Shown piece by piece: positions 1-8,220 of a stretch of DNA of 64,000 bases. Made by a program: the position numbers and the translations under genes. Under the pieces are notes generated by a model. The model was not told where the DNA came from. It saw only the letters and a program-made list of their open reading frames with translations, and ran no database searches. Each line of letters starts with the position of its first letter. The stretch's first letter is position 1. The stretch is taken from the NCBI RefSeq assembly GCF_002251795.1, contig NZ_NOXU01000017.1, forward strand, positions 1 through 64,000, in the 5' to 3' direction. This DNA is from Niveispirillum lacus (GTDB lineage Bacteria; Pseudomonadota; Alphaproteobacteria; Azospirillales; Azospirillaceae).

Positions 1-417
1 ACAAATTCATCCCGATGTCCCAGTTGTTTCGACGACGGACATGAAGCCGCACAATGGGCAGCAAACCTCTCTGGGCAAGATTTGATTGCCGCTAAATGGT
101 ACCTTAGCTCAGATGCCGCTCTCATCCGTCAGATTGTCGCAATCGCAACGAAGAGCAAGGATAACTCCCCATTCCCTTGCGTAGGGTGGGGGCCGCAGAG
201 CTGGCAGATCGGTGGGCGAGGCGTGACAACATGTACTGTGATTATCCGTCGACCTGAGCAACGCTGAAGTGCCGGAATTTGTACGTTATCGAATTCAAGC
301 GAGTTTTTGGCTTTCCTTGTCCTTCTTCATCCAAAAGGTCTCCTCCTCAGTTCCTACCTGTTCCTTAGATTCCTAAGGCCAAATTCATTCTATTTTTCAG
401 TAGCTTGAGAGCCATTA
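1..417. other. Left-edge region without a confident gene
   Basis: The frame from base 2 to a TGA at 83-85 reads as ordinary protein and could be the last 27 codons of a gene entering from the left, but it is too short to identify. A 61-codon frame at 82-267 has no recognisable domain and is probably chance. The rest leads into the direct repeats in front of the replication gene at 576. Confidence 0.3.
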
Positions 418-563
418 TCGGACATTATGACGGGAGACTCGGGACAAATCTACGGGCCTTGTCGGACGCCTGTACGGAGATATCGGACATTCTTGCGGGG
501 GAAAGGGGCATTTCGGACATTATGACGGTATCTTTCGGACTTCCAGTAAAATCATGTCCGATA
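418..563 (+). repeat. Iterons and operator of the first replication origin
   Basis: TCGGACATTATGACGG occurs at 418-433 and again at 513-528. Shorter TCGGACATT and TCGGAC copies lie at 483-491 and 535-540. An inverted copy, ATGTCCGATA, is at 554-563, just ahead of the initiator gene. Direct repeats plus a terminal inverted half-copy next to a Rep_3-type gene is the standard layout for Rep monomer binding at the origin and Rep dimer autoregulation at the promoter. A related ATGTCCGAAAT lies inside the gene near 747. The function is inferred from layout. Confidence 0.7.
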
Positions 564-575
564 TAATCTTACAAC

Positions 576-1595
576 ATGTCTATATGCCCCGCCATAACAC
601 CGCCCAGCAACGTACCCAAAGCCACTGGCACAGTGGAGATTGCCGAACCTTCCGGTAAACTCACCCTGGCAGACCGTCAGCTCTTCAACCATTTGCTGGC
701 ACACGCTTATCGACGCCTGATAACGGACGAATGGCACACCGTACAAATGTCCGAAATTCGTCGCTTCGCGGCCGAAGCCCGTGGCGGCACACCGGAGAAC
801 GACAACCGCCGCATGAAGGACAGCGTTAAGCGTCTGCAGGCGACAGTCGTCGAGTTCAACTACCTGCGTTCCGATGGTGGACGGGTATGGGAATCCTCAC
901 CCCTGCTCAGCACCTGCCGGATTGATGAACGGTTGGGCAGCCTGCAATACAGCTTCCCCAGTGGCCTGCGGGAGCGGTTGGTGGAGCCTGCGCTCTACAG
1001 CATGATCAGCCTGCGCGTGCAGTGGGAGTTCGACAGCAAATATGGGCTGGTGCTGTATGAGACCCTAAAACGCTATGCGGACAGGGACGCCGCTCAACCC
1101 TGGTGGTCCGTCAAAACGTCCGAATTGCGGGACCTGCTCGGGTGCCGGGACAAGCTGACGGATTGGAAGGATTTCCGCAGACGCGCCCTGGATCCGGCCC
1201 TGGAGGAAATCGACCGACTGGCCGAGTTCCGTGTCCTTGTCATCGAAACGCGCCAGGGCCGTGGTCGCGGCGGTGGTCAGGTTGTCGCTGTCACCTTCCA
1301 GATTGAACGCAAACCCAAGGAGGATGCCGCAGCTACGGTCAGGGAACTGGACAAGCCTAAGGTCCAGCGGCGGGGGGAGCGCAGGGCAAAGGCCGAGGAC
1401 ATTGTCAGTGCCGTGGCCACCCGCAAGGCGCTACATTTCCTGACAGGGGCAGAGGCAGGAACAAGGCTGAAATGGGTCAAGCGTGCCGAAGCGATGGGCA
1501 TAGAGCTTCCCAAGGCTGCCAGTGCGGTTGAGAATCTGGCTCGCTGGGTACCGCAGATCGCTGTGGCACTTGTCGCAGAAGAGAGAATTCGCTGA
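576..1595 (+). CDS. Replication initiator protein, Rep_3 (RepB/RepE-like) family
   Basis: This 339-residue protein resembles the Rep_3 family of iteron-binding plasmid initiators, which melt the origin and autoregulate through tandem winged helices. The family-like N-terminal region includes KLTLADRQLFNHLLAHAYRR near residue 28. The second winged-helix region carries FPSGLRERLVEPALYSMISL and KYGLVLYETLKRY around residues 125-170. The basic C-terminal tail (about residues 235-339) is longer than in minimal Rep_3 proteins. TCGGACATT iterons directly upstream support an origin. A second, unrelated initiator lies at 7021, so this may be one half of a cointegrate. I did not assign a specific rep name because families within Rep_3 cannot be separated by eye. 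Confidence 0.85.
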   Translation: MSICPAITPPSNVPKATGTVEIAEPSGKLTLADRQLFNHLLAHAYRRLITDEWHTVQMSEIRRFAAEARGGTPENDNRRMKDSVKRLQATVVEFNYLRSDGGRVWESSPLLSTCRIDERLGSLQYSFPSGLRERLVEPALYSMISLRVQWEFDSKYGLVLYETLKRYADRDAAQPWWSVKTSELRDLLGCRDKLTDWKDFRRRALDPALEEIDRLAEFRVLVIETRQGRGRGGGQVVAVTFQIERKPKEDAAATVRELDKPKVQRRGERRAKAEDIVSAVATRKALHFLTGAEAGTRLKWVKRAEAMGIELPKAASAVENLARWVPQIAVALVAEERIR

Positions 1596-1625
1596 GCGCC
1601 GAGGGAACTGATCTCAAGGAATGAC

Positions 1626-1643
1626 TGATATCTCCTTGATATC
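1626..1643. repeat. Paired TGATATC motifs downstream of the first rep gene
   Basis: TGATATC at 1626-1632 and TTGATATC at 1636-1643 lie 30-50 bases after the rep stop codon. The same core occurs in two perfect 28-base inverted repeats at 2755-2782 and 3313-3340 and in the region ahead of parA (20016-20105). The shared core suggests a common plasmid-maintenance protein binds all these places. Binding is inferred. Confidence 0.4.
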
Positions 1644-1771
1644 ATAAAAATCGCCTACCCCAGACCGCCCCCTCCCATTCGATACGCTCTGCCCCCACAA
1701 GCCCCTAGCTTTTCCGGTCCCGTCCGGGTCATGCTCGCGCCCCTGTCGCGATGTTTCAACGGGATTGATCC

Positions 1772-2758
1772 ATGACCCGCCCCACGATCCTGGTCACTGG
1801 CGGTGCCGGCTTCATCGGCAGCCATGCCTGCAAGGCACTGGCCCGCGCCGGGTATCAGCCTGTGGTCTATGATGACCTGTCCAATGGCCTTGTTGAGGCT
1901 GTGCGCTGGGGGCCGCTGGTGGTTGGTGGATTGGCCGATCCCGCCCGGTTGGCCGCTCTCTTTGATCAGTACCGCCCCGTGGCTGTCCTGCATTTTGCGG
2001 CCTTTATCGAAGCCGGCCTGTCGGTGCGTGAACCGGCGCGCTTTTATCAAAACAATGTCGCCGGCACCCTGTCGCTGCTGCAGGCCATGGCACAGGCGGG
2101 CTGCGACCGCATCGTCTTTTCGTCCACCGCCGCCGTCTATGGCGATCCGCTGCAGACGCCGATCCGCGAGGATCATGTCCTGCAGCCGGTCAATCCCTAT
2201 GGGCGCAGCAAGCTGATGGTGGAAAATATCCTGGCCGATCAGGCCGCGGCAAAGGGGCTGCGGGTGGCGGTCTTGCGTTATTTCAACGCCTCGGGCGCGG
2301 ATCCGGAGGGAGAGTTGGGGGAGAACCACCAGCCCGAAACCCATCTGATCCCGCTGGTGCTGCAGGCAGCCCTGGGGCACCGGCCGGAGATCGCGATTTT
2401 CGGCAGCGATTACGACACGCCCGACGGCACCTGTATCCGCGATTATGTGCATGTGGCCGATCTGGCCGATGCCCATGTCCTGGCCCTGCGCCGCCTGCTG
2501 GCCGATGGCGACAATCTGACCGCCAATCTGGGCACCGGCACCGGCTTTTCCGTGGCCCAGGTGGTGGCGGCAGTCGAACAGGTCACCGGCCTGCCGGTCC
2601 CCGTGCGCCGCAGCGACCGCCGGCCCGGTGATCCCGCCATCCTGGTGGCCGACAAGGGCCGGGCCTGGACCGACCTGGGCTGGCAGCCCCGCTTCCCCGA
2701 TATCACCGACCATATACGCCACGCCGCCGCCTGGATGCGCCACCGGCAAGCAGATTGA
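1772..2758 (+). CDS. galE: UDP-glucose 4-epimerase
   Basis: GalE interconverts UDP-glucose and UDP-galactose in the cytoplasm, supplying galactosyl units for polysaccharide synthesis. The 328-residue length fits the extended short-chain dehydrogenase family. The NAD-binding motif TGGAGFIGSH is at residues 9-18, and the catalytic Ser and YxxxK (YGRSK) lie near 126-152. The segment TCIRDYVHVADLADAHV is a GalE hallmark. It starts at ATG 1772. The last 20 codons run into a palindrome (2755-2782), and a mutated copy of the gene's 3' end lies 0.5 kb downstream at 3257. This is the first sugar-nucleotide gene of the large polysaccharide region. Confidence 0.93.
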   Translation: MTRPTILVTGGAGFIGSHACKALARAGYQPVVYDDLSNGLVEAVRWGPLVVGGLADPARLAALFDQYRPVAVLHFAAFIEAGLSVREPARFYQNNVAGTLSLLQAMAQAGCDRIVFSSTAAVYGDPLQTPIREDHVLQPVNPYGRSKLMVENILADQAAAKGLRVAVLRYFNASGADPEGELGENHQPETHLIPLVLQAALGHRPEIAIFGSDYDTPDGTCIRDYVHVADLADAHVLALRRLLADGDNLTANLGTGTGFSVAQVVAAVEQVTGLPVPVRRSDRRPGDPAILVADKGRAWTDLGWQPRFPDITDHIRHAAAWMRHRQAD

Positions 2759-2782
2759 TATCAGAACGCTATCTGATATCAA
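2755..2782. repeat. Perfect inverted repeat, GATATC type, copy 1
   Basis: TTGATATCAGA (2755-2765) and TCTGATATCAA (2772-2782) are perfect 11-base inverted arms around a 6-base spacer. The site overlaps the galE stop codon. An equivalent site with the same arms is at 3313-3340. It could be the operator of the HTH gene at 2898, a partition site, or a recombination site. No T-run follows, so a terminator is unlikely. Confidence 0.7.
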
Positions 2783-2897
2783 TAATCCTTTAGCGGGTGC
2801 AGTCTTATACCCAGCCTTGGTTGACGCCACGCTATCAGCTCTATATTGTCCCCTTTAAGGTACAAAAAAGCCCTTTATGATCCGTAAGGGGTACATG

Positions 2898-3206
2898 ATG
2901 AAACGCCCTGTCCTGCTGAGCGCGCCGGAGACCGAGGCGCTGGACCTGTTGGGCCGCCGCGTCCGGCTGGCGCGGCTGCGGCGGAACCTGTCACAGGCGG
3001 CGCTCGCCGACCGTGCCGGTGTGACCCGCAAGACCTACATCGCCCTGGAACAGGGGCGGGAGACGGTGAATATCGGCCTGCTGGTCAAGGTCATGGCCGC
3101 ACTCGGCTATCTGGACCGGTTGCCCGACCTGCTGGCCGCCGATCCGTTGGGTGAAGAGATGGAGGAAATCCATGGGCGCCAGCGTGGCGGCCGCCTGGCC
3201 GGTTGA
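2898..3206 (+). CDS. XRE-family helix-turn-helix regulator (HipB-like)
   Basis: This small DNA-binding protein of about 102 residues has a Cro/C1-type HTH: RVRLARLRRNLSQAALADRAG followed by VTRKTYIALEQGR, then the usual hydrophobic helices. It resembles antitoxin-type regulators such as HipB, which repress their own operon. ATG 2898 is preferred because AAGGGG lies 6 bases upstream; ATG 2877 is also in frame. A TTGACG/TATATT promoter-like pair lies at 2821-2847, although its spacing is short. No HipA-type toxin gene follows. Instead a broken galE tail and ccdAB in opposite orientation come next, so it may be an orphan or may regulate through the flanking inverted repeats. Confidence 0.75.
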   Translation: MKRPVLLSAPETEALDLLGRRVRLARLRRNLSQAALADRAGVTRKTYIALEQGRETVNIGLLVKVMAALGYLDRLPDLLAADPLGEEMEEIHGRQRGGRLAG

Positions 3207-3256
3207 TGCGGCGGGTGCGGGTGGTGTGAGAAACCACCATAATCGGCATTTACAGT

Positions 3257-3316
3257 GACATCACCGACCCTAGACGCCACACCGCCACCTGGATGCGCCG
3301 CCGGCAAGCAGATTGA
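3257..3316 (+). pseudogene. Duplicated 3' end of galE
   Basis: These 60 bases encode a 19-residue copy of the GalE C-terminus (DITD..RH.A.WMR.RQAD, then stop). Together with the following inverted repeat, 3257-3340 matches 2699-2782 with about seven mismatches over 84 bases by eye. No other galE sequence precedes it. It marks a rearrangement that placed the HTH gene between two galE ends. Confidence 0.75.
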
Positions 3317-3340
3317 TATCAGATCGCTATCTGATATCAA
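3313..3340. repeat. Perfect inverted repeat, GATATC type, copy 2
   Basis: The arms TTGATATCAGA and TCTGATATCAA flank the spacer TCGCTA. This site overlaps the ccdB stop codon at 3337-3339, just as copy 1 overlaps the galE stop. Both copies belong to the 84-base duplication. Confidence 0.7.
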
Positions 3341-3639
3341 AATCCGGTCAGCAGCATATCCAACGCCTTCGTGATCCGCTGATGCTGGTCATCCAGGGAC
3401 TGAATGATCTTGCCCAGATCCCGCCGCCGCAAGGTGGCGATGGACTGGGTCACCATGACATGGCGTTGCCCCTGGATATCGAACACCGGGTTAAGGCCGG
3501 CAATTGGGGGCGGTGCCTCCTTCTCCGGGAACAGCGGAACAACAACCCGCGTCTCCAGCCGGTCCAGCAGGTTGGCCTGCACATCCAGCAGATAGAAGGA
3601 TCGCGGCCCCGGCAGGACATGGACATCGAAACGGGCCAT
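3337..3639 (-). CDS. ccdB: CcdB toxin
   Basis: CcdB poisons DNA gyrase when the CcdA antitoxin is lost, killing plasmid-free daughter cells. The 100-residue length matches the family (101 in F plasmid). Recognisable segments are an early YLLDVQANLLDRLETRVVVPL, the central LNPVFDIQGQRHVM, and a C-terminal helix ending in GF, comparable to the WGI end of F CcdB that contacts gyrase. The gene overlaps the ccdA stop by a few bases, giving coupled translation. Its 3' end sits in the GATATC palindrome, so the cassette boundary coincides with the galE-tail duplication. Confidence 0.87.
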   Translation of the reverse strand: MARFDVHVLPGPRSFYLLDVQANLLDRLETRVVVPLFPEKEAPPPIAGLNPVFDIQGQRHVMVTQSIATLRRRDLGKIIQSLDDQHQRITKALDMLLTGF

Positions 3640-3878
3640 CAGAACTGCCTGTTTTCGGCGAGCGGCAGCCCCTTTTCCTCAACATGGGCGTTCCAGGCTT
3701 CAATCGCGGCCTGATTTTCCTGTTGCCATTGCGCCGCCTTCATTTCCAGAACAGCGGCAGACAAGCCGCGCTCACAGGCCTGCGACAGGTTGATGTTGAG
3801 CTGACGCGCCTCGCGCAGCAGCGCCTCTGGCAGGGTCACATTGGTGCGCTGACGCACACCCGCATTCTCTCGCGCCAT
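3639..3878 (-). CDS. ccdA: CcdA antitoxin
   Basis: This 79-residue protein has the CcdA plan: a short N-terminal ribbon-helix-helix DNA-binding region (RTNVTLPEALLREARQLNINL), then a flexible toxin-binding tail ending WNAHVEEKGLPLAENRQF. The tail closely resembles the conserved ending of CcdA proteins. It neutralises CcdB and represses the operon as a complex. It lies immediately upstream of ccdB with overlapping stop and start. Together with the replication and partition genes it supports a plasmid or chromid setting. Confidence 0.87.
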   Translation of the reverse strand: MARENAGVRQRTNVTLPEALLREARQLNINLSQACERGLSAAVLEMKAAQWQQENQAAIEAWNAHVEEKGLPLAENRQF

Positions 3879-4015
3879 GCTGGCCTTCCGGGTCGATCAT
3901 CATCAACTATGCGCATGAGCCATACACACGTCAATGCGCCCCCATTCAGGACTGGCACCCTACCCCCGCCCTGTTCCATGATCGGGGGCACCATCCACCC
4001 GGAGCCTTTCGCGCG

Positions 4016-4243
4016 ATGATCGACCAGAATGGCAAGCCCGTGACCAAGCAAGCCCTGAAGACCTATATGGCCACCTACAATGCCGGGGTGCGCGGGTCGA
4101 AGGAGTTTGGCGCCCTGCCCCGCGCCCTGATCACCATCTGCGATAATCTGGTGCTGGGCAAAACCACCTATGTGAAATGTGTGGAAGGCCAGGTGCAGCT
4201 TTCGCGGCGCAAAGATGGCAGCGTGGCGGGCAATGGGCTGTGA
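4016..4243 (+). CDS. Hypothetical protein, possibly a gene fragment
   Basis: The 75-residue frame has ordinary amino-acid composition and a polar middle (KTYMATYNAGVRGSKEFGAL). I do not recognise it. It starts with ATG 4016 but has no convincing ribosome site, and it ends 31 bases before the glycosyltransferase at 4275. It lies beside ccdAB and could be the remainder of a larger gene lost during rearrangement. The bases between ccdA and this frame (3879-4015) hold the divergent ccd promoter region and nothing else I can name. Confidence 0.4.
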   Translation: MIDQNGKPVTKQALKTYMATYNAGVRGSKEFGALPRALITICDNLVLGKTTYVKCVEGQVQLSRRKDGSVAGNGL

Positions 4244-4274
4244 GGAACCAGCAAGCGGAGCGGCGGAGAGAACC

Positions 4275-5831
4275 GTGAGCGTCCCTCGTTTTGCCCTGTT
4301 CAATCCTGCCGGCCTGCCGGTTCCCGCCGGCTGGACCGGCCCTGTCTGCGCCCTGTCACGGCATCTGACGGATCTGGCGCCCGATCTGGTGATCGCTGCC
4401 GATGCCGCCTTGGGCAAACGTACCGGCCATCCCTGGCTGGGCTGGCTGCGCGATGATCCCGAGGCGCTGCGCCGCGACCGCCGCCGCCTGGACTGCACCT
4501 TGTCGCATGACGGGTTCATTGTGGAGGATGCGGCCCAGACCCGGTTCCTGACCGACATCCTGGCCGCCACCGACCGCACCCCGCATATCCTGCCCCGCGC
4601 TGACCTGACACCCGACCGGCTGGGCGCCCTGCTGGCAGAGATCCGGGCCACATCGGGTTTCCTGCCCGCCACCGGCCCCGCTGCCGATGCCCCTTCTGTT
4701 GACTATATTGTCCGGGTCGGGGGCCGGGATATCGCCTTCATCCGCCGCTGCCTGGACAGTCTGGCGGCCCAGACGGTGCCCGGCATCGGCGTCATCCTGG
4801 TCCGCTACGCGCCGGTGCCGGGGCTGGAGGCGGAGATGGCGCGTCAGCGCCCCCGCCTGCGCCGCCTGGACCTGATCGACATGCCCCGGCCCACCACACG
4901 CAGCACCTGCCTGTGGGCCGGCCTGCGGCAGGTCGATGCCGACCTGTTCGGCATGCTGGATGATGATGACGCCCTGCATGTCAACCATGTGGCCAGCCTC
5001 GCGCCCCTGGCGCTGTCCGGTGCCGTGGCCATTTCCGGCTCGGTGCAGGTCTGGGACGATGCCGCCGGCCCCTATCCGCCCGCCGATCCCGGTTTTGAAC
5101 ATCGCGCCTTCCATGTGCTGCCAGCACCCGACCGGGCGGCCCTGCTCGACTGGAACCTGGCCATCCATTCCAGCGCCTTCCTGGCCCCGGCCAGCCTGCT
5201 GCCCTGTATCGGGCCCGATCCGGCGCTGGATATCACCGAGGATACCTATCTGTTGCGCCGGCTGGTGCGTATGGCGCCCTTTGCCGCCTCCTGGCGGGTC
5301 ACCACGGATTTCCACTGGCGCCAGGGAGAGGGCGACAATACCGCCTTCCGGGGTGACTTCCGGGCCGAGACGCGGACCCGTATTGATGACCGCGAACGGC
5401 TGGACCCTGTCATTGCCGCCCTGCGCGCCACCGGGGGCGAGGACCTGCCCCTGGCCCCGGCCTGGGGACAGCGGGCCGAACGCCCGGACCTGCCCAGCCT
5501 GACCCGCCCGGCCGATTTTAACGCCCTGCCCGCCAACCGCCCGCTTTATGTCTATGGCAGCGGGCGCGGCGGGCGCATCATCCTCGGCGAACTGTCCAAA
5601 CATGCGCATCTGTCGGTGACGGCCCTGCTGGACAGCCAGGCCACGGGCACGGCTTTTGGCCTGCCCCTGCGGCACCCGGCCGACCTGCCGGCCGACCATC
5701 TGCGCGACGGTTTGTTCATCATCGCCAGTGAGCATCTGGCTGCCATGACAGCCACCCTGCGGACCGCCGGTGCCGTGCATATCCTGGATGCCACCCCCCA
5801 TATCCGCCTCTATACGGCCCTGCCGGCCTGA
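4275..5831 (+). CDS. GT2-like glycosyltransferase with C-terminal Rossmann-like module
   Basis: This is probably a cytoplasmic sugar transferase for the polysaccharide. Residues about 140-260 look like a GT-A domain: VDYIVRVGGRDIAFIRRCLD, then a DxD-type metal site in LFGMLDDDDALHVNHV. The last 120 residues form a nucleotide-binding-like module: PLYVYGSGRGGRIILGEL, ALLDSQATGTAFGLPLRHP and LFIIASEHLAAM. The same module ends the proteins at 8828 and 16079. GTG 4275 is chosen because GGAG lies about 8 bases upstream; the longer frame from 4179 overlaps the previous gene. The next gene begins 13 bases downstream. The donor and acceptor cannot be read from sequence. Confidence 0.72.
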   Translation: MSVPRFALFNPAGLPVPAGWTGPVCALSRHLTDLAPDLVIAADAALGKRTGHPWLGWLRDDPEALRRDRRRLDCTLSHDGFIVEDAAQTRFLTDILAATDRTPHILPRADLTPDRLGALLAEIRATSGFLPATGPAADAPSVDYIVRVGGRDIAFIRRCLDSLAAQTVPGIGVILVRYAPVPGLEAEMARQRPRLRRLDLIDMPRPTTRSTCLWAGLRQVDADLFGMLDDDDALHVNHVASLAPLALSGAVAISGSVQVWDDAAGPYPPADPGFEHRAFHVLPAPDRAALLDWNLAIHSSAFLAPASLLPCIGPDPALDITEDTYLLRRLVRMAPFAASWRVTTDFHWRQGEGDNTAFRGDFRAETRTRIDDRERLDPVIAALRATGGEDLPLAPAWGQRAERPDLPSLTRPADFNALPANRPLYVYGSGRGGRIILGELSKHAHLSVTALLDSQATGTAFGLPLRHPADLPADHLRDGLFIIASEHLAAMTATLRTAGAVHILDATPHIRLYTALPA

Positions 5832-5844
5832 AGGACATTGCCCC

Positions 5845-6990
5845 ATGGACCTGGACAGCCTTCTGTCGCACGCATATGCCGCCCTGGCCGCCGGGGGCCG
5901 GCTGGCGGAAGCCACGGACCTGTTCCACCGCGCCGCCACCCTGGCACCCGACCATCCGCCAGCCCTGTTGGGCCGGGCCATCACCCTGCGTGCCAATGGC
6001 TGCCCCACCCAGGCGGAAACCATCCTGCGCGCCCTGCTGTCCCGCGATCCCGATCATGCCGACGCCTGGGCGCAATTGGGCACCACCTTGCGCCTGCTGA
6101 ACCGGATGCCGGAATCCGGGGCCGCCCTGGAACGCGCCCTGGAACTGGCGCCCGGCCATGCTTATGCCCAGACCAATCTGGATTATCTGGGCCGGTTCTG
6201 GCGGCGCGGCGATGTCATCCAGATCGATTATCCGCCCACCCCCCGTGTGCGTCATGGCCATGGCCAGCCGGCCCATCCCCGTCTGGCCGCCCTGCTGGCG
6301 ACCGGCGATTATACGCAGGCGGCCCAGGCCCTGGCCGCCATCGCGCCTGATCTGGCCACGATCCCCGACAGCGAGGACCCGGCCCATCCGCAACGGCCCT
6401 GGTGGGACAATGCCTGGTTCTTCTCCGGCGATGCCGGCATGCTCTGTGCCCTGCTGGCCCACCGGCGCCCGGCGCGGCTGCTGGAAATCGGCTCTGGCAT
6501 GTCCACCCGCTTTGCCCGCTGGGCCATCAACCGTTTCGCCACCGGCACGCATCTGCACAGTATCGACCCCGAACCCAGGGCAGCGATTGACAGCCTGTGC
6601 GACCAGATCACCCGCACCCCCCTGGAAGCGGCTGATCCTGCCTTGTTCACGGCCCTGCAGGCCGGTGACATCCTGTTCTTTGACGGTTCCCACCGCTCTT
6701 TCCAGAACAGCGATGTCACGGTTTTCTTCACCGAAATCCTGCCGGAACTGGCGTCAGGCGTGATTGTCCATATCCACGATATTTTCCTGCCCTATGATTA
6801 TCCGCCTGACTGGCTGGGCCGGCTGTATAATGAGCAATATCTGCTGGCTTCGATGCTGCTGGCGGGCCAGACGCGCTATCAGATGCTCTGGCCTGGCGCC
6901 TTCGCCCCCAGCCTTCCCGCCATCGTTCCCCTGCTGCCCGCCTGTTTCCGTGATGGGCGTGGCAGTTCCTTCTGGATGCAGGTGCGATAA
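5845..6990 (+). CDS. TPR-containing SAM-dependent methyltransferase-like protein
   Basis: The N-terminal 120 residues contain three tetratricopeptide-like repeats (for example ALLSRDPDHADAWAQLGTTL). After a linker, residues about 200-380 look like a class I methyltransferase of the Methyltransf_24 kind: ARLLEIGSGMSTRFARWAI is the SAM-binding loop, GDILFFDGSHRSFQNSD follows strand 4, and IVHIHDIFLP comes after. It starts at ATG 5845, 13 bases after the preceding glycosyltransferase, so the two are probably cotranscribed. TPRs may dock it to the assembly enzymes. The sugar or peptide target is unknown. Confidence 0.72.
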   Translation: MDLDSLLSHAYAALAAGGRLAEATDLFHRAATLAPDHPPALLGRAITLRANGCPTQAETILRALLSRDPDHADAWAQLGTTLRLLNRMPESGAALERALELAPGHAYAQTNLDYLGRFWRRGDVIQIDYPPTPRVRHGHGQPAHPRLAALLATGDYTQAAQALAAIAPDLATIPDSEDPAHPQRPWWDNAWFFSGDAGMLCALLAHRRPARLLEIGSGMSTRFARWAINRFATGTHLHSIDPEPRAAIDSLCDQITRTPLEAADPALFTALQAGDILFFDGSHRSFQNSDVTVFFTEILPELASGVIVHIHDIFLPYDYPPDWLGRLYNEQYLLASMLLAGQTRYQMLWPGAFAPSLPAIVPLLPACFRDGRGSSFWMQVR

Positions 6991-7002
6991 AAACAGAGGG
7001 GG

Positions 7003-7020
7003 GCGCGAGTAGAGTCCCGA
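7003..7020 (+). repeat. Iteron copy downstream of the second rep gene
   Basis: GCGCGAGTAGAGTCCCGA sits directly against the stop codon of the rep gene at 7021. The same 18-mer recurs upstream of that gene, so the initiator gene is bracketed by its iterons. Confidence 0.75.
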
Positions 7021-7950
7021 CTATCCGCCCAGCTTGCTGATCGGCGGGGCTGAGGGGTAGAGCATCAACCCTTCATCCTCCAGCGTCACATGCGCTTGTG
7101 GATAGGCGGCCAGGGCCAGCTTCAGTTGCGGGATCATGAAGCGTTTGAAATCGCGGATCCGCGCATATTCGGCCCCATGCTGCGCATGCAGCGCTTGCCA
7201 GGAAATCGTTGTCGGTTTGCTCAGGCTACGCAGCCGGTAGGACAGCCAGACATAAAGATCAAGCGCCAGGCTGCTGGCGCCGATGGCCCGGATGGCCTGT
7301 TCCAGCAGCGGGATCGGGTATTTGCGCAGATTGTCGTAAAAATCCTCCGACAGCACGATATGCTCTTCCCAGAGCGCACCCTGGCTGTCATCGGTCATTT
7401 TTACGCCCAGTTGCCCGCCCTTGATGATGGTCTGGCGCATAAAGCCGGGCGCACTGTCGGGCGTTTGTTGCCAGCTAAACATGACAGTCGATGCTGCGAT
7501 CCGGCGCAACTGCTCACTGACGGATGCCCGTGTCTTGCCGCCAGGCGCCACGCCGATCCGTTCCAGAAAGGCATTCATGGTCCGGCCGACCTCAACCTCC
7601 CGGCTCCCCGTCCGGATGGCTTGGGTTTGCAGATACAGCATCACCAGCCGCGCATGGGCCCCGAACGGCACCCCCACTTTCACCACTTCGCTGCGTGTCT
7701 TGCCCGGCAGATGGCCCGGACTGATGGTCAGGGTGACCTGGCCCATTTCGCGCTGCCAAACAGCATCATCATGAATGCGTTTATGCGGTAAGGCGGTGAA
7801 AGCCCAGCCTGTATAGGCCCAGCCCAAATCCTCCCGCTCGCCAGCCATGACTTCGGCCGCGATATCGACGAGGTGTTTCTCGTCCGGATCGGCATACAGC
7901 TTGGCGTTATCCTTGCCGTGCTGCCGGATGAGCTGATGTATTGTTCCCAT
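7021..7950 (-). CDS. Plasmid replication initiator, RepA_C (PF04796-like) family
   Basis: This 309-residue protein is of the plasmid RepA type common in alphaproteobacteria and acetic acid bacteria, unrelated to the Rep_3 protein at 576. Family-like segments are VPFGAHARLVMLYLQTQAIR near residue 110, FLERIGVAPGGKTRASVSEQ, and LSEDFYDNLRKYPIPL with ALDLYVWLSYRLRSL toward the C-terminus. ATG 7950 is preferred over the TTG at 7986, which abuts an iteron. Five iteron copies lie upstream and one follows the stop. A second replicon in one window suggests plasmid fusion or a multi-replicon megaplasmid. Confidence 0.8.
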   Translation of the reverse strand: MGTIHQLIRQHGKDNAKLYADPDEKHLVDIAAEVMAGEREDLGWAYTGWAFTALPHKRIHDDAVWQREMGQVTLTISPGHLPGKTRSEVVKVGVPFGAHARLVMLYLQTQAIRTGSREVEVGRTMNAFLERIGVAPGGKTRASVSEQLRRIAASTVMFSWQQTPDSAPGFMRQTIIKGGQLGVKMTDDSQGALWEEHIVLSEDFYDNLRKYPIPLLEQAIRAIGASSLALDLYVWLSYRLRSLSKPTTISWQALHAQHGAEYARIRDFKRFMIPQLKLALAAYPQAHVTLEDEGLMLYPSAPPISKLGG

Positions 7951-7986
7951 GGCGCCTAAGATTACCGCGCCCTTCCCCGAATGCAA

Positions 7987-8220
7987 TCGGGACTCTACTC
8001 GCGCTAGCTATTAGAAAGGCTTTTAGATTCTAACTTATAGTTATGCGAGTAGAGTCCCGGGGATAAGTCCGAGTCGCGCGAGTAGAGTCCCAACACGGCG
8101 CGAGTAGAGTCCCGAGGATAAAATCGCCGTCTCTTCTTCTCAAGCGGCGCCTCATTTTCTTTTCCCCTGCGAATCGCAAACGCGCCCCCAGCCCTGCCGG
8201 GGGCGCGAGTAGAGTCCCGA
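7987..8220. repeat. Iteron array of the second replication origin
   Basis: The 18-mer GCGCGAGTAGAGTCCCGA or a close shortened form occurs at 8045-8059, 8076-8091, 8098-8115 and 8203-8220 on the plus strand, and inverted at 7987-8004. A further plus copy is at 7003-7020. AT-rich DNA at 8005-8044 between the inverted and first direct copies is a candidate melting region. The inverted copy nearest the rep start is the likely autoregulatory operator. From 8221 to 8356 I see only a promoter-like AT-rich stretch (about 8308-8340). Confidence 0.82.

Noticed and set aside
2755-2782. Palindrome after galE as a transcription terminator
   Set aside because: The arms are A/T-rich and no T-run follows; the same dyad recurs at 3313 and related motifs occur near parA, so a protein-binding site is more likely.
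1655-2830. 391-codon minus-strand frame
   Set aside because: Antisense to galE, which is unmistakable.
4356-6023. 555-codon minus-strand frame
   Set aside because: It lies opposite a glycosyltransferase and a TPR-methyltransferase with recognisable motifs; composition is Gly/Gln-rich and featureless.
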